From Alteromonas salexigens (GTDB lineage Bacteria > Pseudomonadota > Gammaproteobacteria > Enterobacterales > Alteromonadaceae): a stretch of 64,000 nt of DNA. Below are positions 59,690 through 64,000 of this stretch, piece by piece; position 1 is the stretch's first letter, and each line of letters starts with the position of its first letter. A program made the position numbers and the translations under genes. Below the pieces are notes generated by a model. That model ran no database searches and was not told the DNA's origin. It saw only the letters and a list, made by a program, of their open reading frames with translations. The stretch lies in NCBI RefSeq assembly GCF_025628895.1, contig NZ_JAOTJC010000016.1:48103-112102 (forward strand), given 5' to 3'.

Positions 59690-60139
59690 ATTGAATCCAC
59701 ACTAAAAGTAAAAATTGCAGCTTACCGTGTCTGTACCGCCAGCGCAGCTATTAACATGCTCTCGCGCCGTATCAGACCCTGTCTTTCACTCCCCTCAACG
59801 GGAATTAATGTAAATCCTTCATGCTAATTGCGTGCCACCGGCCTGACATATTCCACCGTGTAAATGGAATACGACACTGTTCAGCCATGCCCACGTCAAG
59901 TCTGCGCATTATTTAATCAACCCAACTAACTACCTGTGAAATATAAAAAAAGCCGAACTGGCCATAACGCTGTCACGCTGGCTTGCACAGCCACGTTGAT
60001 TGAAAATATCACTGCAGACAGAGCAAGTTGGAATGTAAGTTGCTGTAATCCTGGTGAGCAACAGATCCCATTTCGTGTGTTGTTGTGAATGGTCACAACC
60101 CCGATGGACTTCTGGTTTTTTACTCGGAGCGAAACCAAC
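59690..60139. promoter_or_regulatory. Divergent regulatory region of the EPS locus
   Basis: About 450 bases without a gene between the divergent barrel and WcaJ-type genes; both promoters must lie here. AT-rich segments are present near 59930-59950. I looked for a JUMPstart-like element and found none. Confidence 0.4.
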
Positions 60140-61594
60140 ATGAAATTTAACTTACTGCAAAGCCAGCTACTTACCGGCAATGCGTCATCAAGGGACGAGC
60201 GTGCAGGCGTAACCGGCCATTATCAAAGCAGTTTTTCTACTATCTACCGGTTGATAGATGTGGCGTTTATTACGCTGTGTTTTTACGGCGCGGCCTATAT
60301 TTACGGGTTAGAGGTTACCGCTACCGGTCTTATTCTGCTGTTTACCCATGTTGTATGTTTCCAGTTGGGTGCCGAAGCACTGGACTTATACCGCTCATGG
60401 CGTAGCAATAATACGACATCATTATTGCGGTGCGCTGCCATCTGCTGGTTAACGAGCTGTCTGGTCACGCTGACGGTCGGCTACTTTTTTGCCCACAGTC
60501 TGACCTTATCGCCAGCCATGGTGATGGTGTGGTTTGGTACATCCTTTATTTTCCTGCTCAGCTGGCGCATGGCGATGCGGCTGGTCATGTTCAAAGTACG
60601 TAAAAGCGGCATGAATACCCGTTCAGCTATTGTGATCGGTGCTACCCAGGTTGGCCATAATATGGCTACGCAAATGATGGAAAATGATCATCTGGGTATC
60701 AAATTCATGGGGATGTATGACGACCGCCCCCACGACCGCTTAGCCCACGAGTTCCAGGACCAGGTGAATGGCAGCATTGACGAGGCCGTGGAACTGGCGA
60801 AGCAGCGCCAGATTGATTATATCTACATTGCCTTGCCCACGTCGGCAGAAGCTCGCATTAAGCAAATACTGGAGAAGTGCAGCGATACCACGGCGAACGT
60901 GTATCTTATCCCTAACTTCTTTATGTATACGCTGCTCAACTCTCGCTGGCAGAGCATTGGTAACCTGCAGGCGCTGAGCGTCTATGATACGCCTTTCCAG
61001 GGTGCCAATGATGTGCTTAAGCGCATTGAAGATATTATTCTGAGCGCCGTTATCCTGTGCATGCTGGCTATTCCGATGCTGGCGATTGCCGCCGCAGTCC
61101 GCTACACGTCTCCCGGGCCGGCGATCTTTAAACAGAAACGGTACGGTCTGGATGGCAAAGAAATCACTGTGTATAAGTTCCGCTCAATGTCCACTCAGGA
61201 TAATGGCAGTACGGTGAAGCAAGCCACCAAAAACGACCCCCGGGTTACGCCGCTTGGTGCTTTTTTGCGTCGCACCTCGCTGGACGAACTGCCGCAGTTT
61301 ATTAACGTGCTGCAGGGTCGTATGTCGATTGTGGGCCCCCGCCCCCATGCCGTGGCGCACAACGAGGAATACCGTAAGCTGATTACCGGTTATATGCTGC
61401 GTCATAAAATTCGGCCGGGTATTACCGGCTGGGCGCAGGTTAACGGCCTGCGTGGCGAAACGGAAACAGTCAACAAGATGATGCAACGGGTAGAATACGA
61501 TTTGGACTATATGCACCGTTGGTCAGTCTGGTTTGATTTAAAAATCATCCTGCTTACTGTGGTGGGTGGTTTTTCAGGTAAGAACGCTTACTAA
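60140..61594 (+). CDS. WcaJ-type undecaprenyl-phosphate sugar phosphotransferase (484 aa)
   Basis: The ATG at 60140 follows CGGAGCGAAA; the frame back to 60089 is rejected. Four N-terminal membrane helices, a CoA-binding-like domain (TRSAIVIGATQVGHNMATQM), another membrane helix (about 318-340), then the catalytic bacterial sugar transferase domain. That domain shows YTSPGPAIFKQKRYGLDGKE, VYKFRSMSTQDNGS, LRRTSLDELPQFINVLQGRM, SIVGPRPHAVAHNEEY and ITGWAQVNGLRGETE. It loads the first hexose-1-phosphate (glucose in most members) on undecaprenyl phosphate. Length is typical. Confidence 0.93.
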   Translation: MKFNLLQSQLLTGNASSRDERAGVTGHYQSSFSTIYRLIDVAFITLCFYGAAYIYGLEVTATGLILLFTHVVCFQLGAEALDLYRSWRSNNTTSLLRCAAICWLTSCLVTLTVGYFFAHSLTLSPAMVMVWFGTSFIFLLSWRMAMRLVMFKVRKSGMNTRSAIVIGATQVGHNMATQMMENDHLGIKFMGMYDDRPHDRLAHEFQDQVNGSIDEAVELAKQRQIDYIYIALPTSAEARIKQILEKCSDTTANVYLIPNFFMYTLLNSRWQSIGNLQALSVYDTPFQGANDVLKRIEDIILSAVILCMLAIPMLAIAAAVRYTSPGPAIFKQKRYGLDGKEITVYKFRSMSTQDNGSTVKQATKNDPRVTPLGAFLRRTSLDELPQFINVLQGRMSIVGPRPHAVAHNEEYRKLITGYMLRHKIRPGITGWAQVNGLRGETETVNKMMQRVEYDLDYMHRWSVWFDLKIILLTVVGGFSGKNAY

Positions 61595-61603
61595 CAGAGG
61601 CTT

Positions 61604-61632
61604 GCCCCGCGCCGTGCTTTCCGCGGCGGGGC
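61604..61632 (+). terminator. Hairpin after the initiating transferase
   Basis: Arms GCCCCGC and GCGGGGC-type pairing with an imperfect inner part, ten bases after the stop of the WcaJ-type gene. No T-tract. Confidence 0.4.
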
Positions 61633-61747
61633 CCTCTCCCTTCCTTTCACTACGCATCCACCAGGATGTGAAGCCTGACCGCGCTTGCTCGGATACTGCG
61701 CCGTTACTTCGTGCAACCTCGCAGCACCCTCCCGGTGAGGACGGGAT

Positions 61748-62656
61748 TTAGTTGAGAGTAGGAATAGGTAGCAGCGGCGATAAAATCTCCCCCACCCGCC
61801 TGAATAACTGCATGCGGGTGGTGCCACCTCGCCACACCAGGCCAATTTCCCGATAGGCATTATCTTCCGCACTAAAGGCTTTCAATGCAGTATTCGACAA
61901 AATTTGCTGATTCAGCGCCAGCTCTGGCAGGAAGGTGTAGCCGAGCTTACTGTTAGCCAGTTGCACCAGGGTATATAAGCTGCTGGCTGCCAGACTGCTC
62001 ACCTGTTCGCTATGGCGCAGATTACAGGCACTCACGGCGTGTTCTGTCATGCAGTGTTCCTGCTGCAACAGAAAAATACTGTTTTTAGGCAGCGTGGTGA
62101 TGTCGAGCGGATCCGGCAAGGTGTCCGCCAGCTCACGGTGTGCAATCAGGTGGAAGGGATCATGGCCCAATACCATTTGCTTGCACCCTGGTGTCTCCAT
62201 GGGCAATGCCAGAATAAGCAAATCCAGTTTGCCGTCATTTAATTCCTGTAACAGATGCTCGGTGGTGTCTTCCTGTAACTCAAGGGCAATATCCGGCAGA
62301 AACGTATTAAATGCGCCTATCATGCCTTCAAACAGGAACGGGGCGATGGTCGGTATGACCCCCAGCTTAAGTTTTCCGCGCTGCCAGTTGCCTGCGTTTT
62401 GCGCAAATTCCACCAGCTCGCCGGCTTCCTGCAGCAGAATTTTGCTGCGGTTGACCACCTCCAGCCCCAGTGAAGTAAATACAAAGGTTTTATGTTCACG
62501 TTCCAGCAGCTGGCTGCCAAAGTGCTCTTCCAGGTTCTGAATTGCCGTACTTAATGTCGACTGACTGACATTACAGCGCTGCGCAGCCCGGTGAAAATGC
62601 TGCTCCTGATGGAGGGTGACCAGATAATGTAAATGTTTGAGATTAGGCCACTTCAT
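61748..62656 (-). CDS. oxyR: OxyR peroxide-sensing LysR-type regulator (302 aa)
   Basis: LysR-type HTH at residues about 6-65 (HFHRAAQRCNVSQSTLSTAI). The regulatory domain has the redox cysteines C202 (QQEHCMTEH) and C211 (SACNLRH), nine residues apart as in E. coli OxyR (C199/C208). The following SSLYTLVQLANSKLGYTFLP is the conserved OxyR segment. Oxidation by H2O2 forms a disulfide and activates catalase and peroxiredoxin genes. Divergent from the Usp gene; length matches the family. Confidence 0.92.
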   Translation of the reverse strand: MKWPNLKHLHYLVTLHQEQHFHRAAQRCNVSQSTLSTAIQNLEEHFGSQLLEREHKTFVFTSLGLEVVNRSKILLQEAGELVEFAQNAGNWQRGKLKLGVIPTIAPFLFEGMIGAFNTFLPDIALELQEDTTEHLLQELNDGKLDLLILALPMETPGCKQMVLGHDPFHLIAHRELADTLPDPLDITTLPKNSIFLLQQEHCMTEHAVSACNLRHSEQVSSLAASSLYTLVQLANSKLGYTFLPELALNQQILSNTALKAFSAEDNAYREIGLVWRGGTTRMQLFRRVGEILSPLLPIPTLN

Positions 62657-62743
62657 AAAACGCCCTTTTAGATTAAGAATGCCACTCTTAATCTATCATG
62701 AGTATTACGCGACGAACAAGCGTTCAGCCCTTACTGTGACGTA

Positions 62744-62820
62744 TTTGCGCCCAGACCCACCGTTGCCGTCTTTGCGCCCAGACCCACCGTTGCCGTCTTT
62801 TTCACCCATCGCAACGGTGG
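62744..62820. repeat. 27-bp tandem repeat and hairpin between oxyR and the usp gene
   Basis: TTTGCGCCCAGACCCACCGT followed by TGCCGTC occurs twice in tandem (62744-62770, 62771-62797). The end of the second unit pairs with a downstream copy: CCACCGTTGC / GCAACGGTGG. It lies in the oxyR-usp divergent region. Confidence 0.7.
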
Positions 62821-62901
62821 CGCTTGTGTATCTTGCGGGCTTTGCGCTAGTGTTAATGAATGAGGTGCTATCCAACCCGATAAGCTGACAGGATCATGTA
62901 A

Positions 62902-63882
62902 ATGAAAGGCCATTACCAGAATATACTTTGTGTGCTGTACGACACGCACAAGCAGGATGAAGTTGTTGCTCAGGCTATCCACGTAGCCAAGAGCCATCAG
63001 GCCAAACTGACGATCATGCTGGCATTGGAAACTCTGCCTCCCAATGCCAATATTGTGATGGAAAGCTTCTCCTACATTGACTCAGAACAGTCCATGGACT
63101 CGGCGGCAGAGTCCTGGCTGCAATCCCAGAGTGAAACCTGGAGCACAGATTACCCTGTGACTTGCGAAGCGCGCTTTGGGCATCCCTTCATGGAGGTGAT
63201 GAAGAAAATCATTAACGATAAGCACGATCTGGTTATCAAGCTGTCAGAGACCACCATTATTGACCGCTTGTTCGGTAGTGATGACTTACAATTGCTGCGC
63301 AAATGCCCGTGCCCGGTGTGGGTTGTGCATCGTGGCAATGCTAAACAGTATGCCAGTGTGGTGGCAGCCCTCGATTTAAACTACCACTACCCTGAACACG
63401 AGATTTCGGTACGCAAACAACTTAATCTCGACATCTTGCGCCATGCCACTGAAATTGCGCTGCTGGAGTTTGCGCAACTGCACATTGTGCATGTGTTTGA
63501 CTCCGTCCCTGAACACATTCTGCGGGGCGAGTTTATCAGTGTGGATGAAGACGCCATGCAACACGACCTGGCCAGTATCCATAAGGAGCGGGATGAGGAA
63601 CTAGATCGGCTGCTGGAGGAGTTAGATAAGGAACGGGAAGCCGGTGTGCTTGATTATCTGCAGCCGCAGCGTCATTTGGTGCACGGTTATCCGCGTAAGG
63701 AAATTGCCGCTACGGCTACGTCTCTGGCCGCGGATGTGGTGGTGATGGGCACAGTAGCCCGCCTTGGCGTCCCCGGTTACATCATGGGCGGCACCGCCGA
63801 AGAAACCATCCACCAGTTACCCTGCGCTGTAGTGGGCCTGAAACCCGACGGTTTTGTTTCTCCCATTAGCTTTGACGACTAA
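62902..63882 (+). CDS. Tandem universal stress protein, UspE-like (326 aa)
   Basis: Two Usp domains (about 5-145 and 150-315). The first begins YQNILCVLYDTHKQDEVVAQ and ends CPCPVWVVHR. The second ends ADVVVMGTVARLGVPGYIMG then GTAEETIHQLPCAVVGLKPD, where the G-x2-G-x9-G(S/T)-like ATP loop is partly kept. The final KPDGF matches UspE-type proteins. A charged helix (EELDRLLEELDKEREAGV) lies in domain two. Role in stress tolerance follows from the family; the location next to oxyR suggests oxidative stress. GGATCATG gives the RBS region. Confidence 0.87.
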   Translation: MKGHYQNILCVLYDTHKQDEVVAQAIHVAKSHQAKLTIMLALETLPPNANIVMESFSYIDSEQSMDSAAESWLQSQSETWSTDYPVTCEARFGHPFMEVMKKIINDKHDLVIKLSETTIIDRLFGSDDLQLLRKCPCPVWVVHRGNAKQYASVVAALDLNYHYPEHEISVRKQLNLDILRHATEIALLEFAQLHIVHVFDSVPEHILRGEFISVDEDAMQHDLASIHKERDEELDRLLEELDKEREAGVLDYLQPQRHLVHGYPRKEIAATATSLAADVVVMGTVARLGVPGYIMGGTAEETIHQLPCAVVGLKPDGFVSPISFDD

Positions 63883-63926
63883 CCTTACGGCGGACTGACA
63901 GACATAAAAAAACCGGGTTTTCACCC

Positions 63927-64000
63927 TAATGCCGATCAGTTAAGAATTTAATGATCGGTTGACCGATCTTTTGAAGGGTTCAAAATCCGATATCAGTTTC
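63927..64000 (+). mobile_element. Probable left end of an IS4-family insertion sequence (runs off window)
   Basis: TAATGCCGATCAGTTAAG at 63927-63944 is, from memory, the terminal inverted repeat of E. coli IS4. The following ATGATCGGTTGACCGATCTT also resembles the subterminal part of that element and forms a hairpin (63953-63968). No transposase frame is visible in the remaining 56 bases. The insertion would lie just after the usp gene. Confidence 0.6.

Noticed and set aside
59690..60139. JUMPstart/ops element before the EPS genes
   Set aside because: No GGCGGTAG-like ops sequence was found in the divergent region.
1..64000. tRNA, rRNA or known riboswitch genes
   Set aside because: No cloverleaf-like sequence, rRNA stretch or recognisable riboswitch core was noticed by eye on either strand; a dedicated search (tRNAscan-SE, Infernal) would be needed to exclude them.

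Overview
The window looks like chromosome of a marine gammaproteobacterium, most likely in the order Alteromonadales. This is inferred from gene content only: a PEP-CTERM-type protein, a sulfotransferase-rich exopolysaccharide locus, OxyR next to a tandem-Usp protein, and periplasmic cytochrome/DUF1501 genes. No rRNA, tRNA or housekeeping marker is present to fix the genus.

Region 1 (1-10.2 kb) is a divergent envelope redox locus. Leftward it carries a c-type cytochrome lipoprotein related to the hydrazine-synthase alpha subunit (HzsA-related), two outer-membrane beta-barrel proteins (one with an SH3b domain), and a TlpA thioredoxin cut by the window edge. Rightward it carries a mono-haem cytochrome, a di-haem LamG lipoprotein and a Tat-exported DUF1501 protein. 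All seven products are predicted to be exported. I know of no described function for this set, and it is one of two candidates here for an undescribed system.

Region 2 (10.3-14.1 kb) holds ordinary genes: a YegD-like Hsp70, ApbE flavin transferase and a PhzF-family isomerase.

Region 3 (14.1-41.3 kb) is an accessory island. Related REP-like repeats lie at both ends in opposite orientation. No integrase, transposase or tRNA was seen inside it. It carries a zinc-ribbon/phospholipase D membrane protein, an AbiEii-like nucleotidyltransferase pair, a Xre-RES pair, HipBA, an LpxR-like lipid A deacylase, a PIN-domain/GntR-like fusion, an HNH nuclease, a chimeric methyltransferase remnant, several tiny genes and many proteins of unknown function. 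Three operons (21.4-23.3, 25.6-27.9 and 35.0-37.7 kb) share an unusual layout. Seven genes are each preceded by a hairpin whose loop reads (A/C/T)CTCCTAC, followed by ACGCGAGG just before the start codon. An eighth, degenerate copy lies before the small gene at 36.7 kb. These operons also share promoter boxes, and a second operator-like palindrome (TGTAATTA-N3-TAATTACA type) recurs at five further sites. This repeated leader is the other main candidate for an undescribed system.

Region 4 (41.4-61.6 kb) starts with a hemolysin III/PAQR protein and a phosphatase-like protein. A Wzx/Wzy-type exopolysaccharide locus follows: beta-helix secreted protein, Wzx flippase, pyruvyltransferase, two sulfotransferases, four glycosyltransferases, Wzy polymerase, PHP-type tyrosine phosphatase, Wzc-type tyrosine kinase, Wza-type export protein, an outer-membrane barrel and a WcaJ-type initiating transferase. 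The product is predicted to be a sulfated and possibly pyruvylated polysaccharide.

Region 5 (61.7-64.0 kb) carries oxyR, a divergent UspE-like gene and what appears to be the terminal repeat of an IS4-family element running off the window. Functions are read from sequence motifs without database searches.
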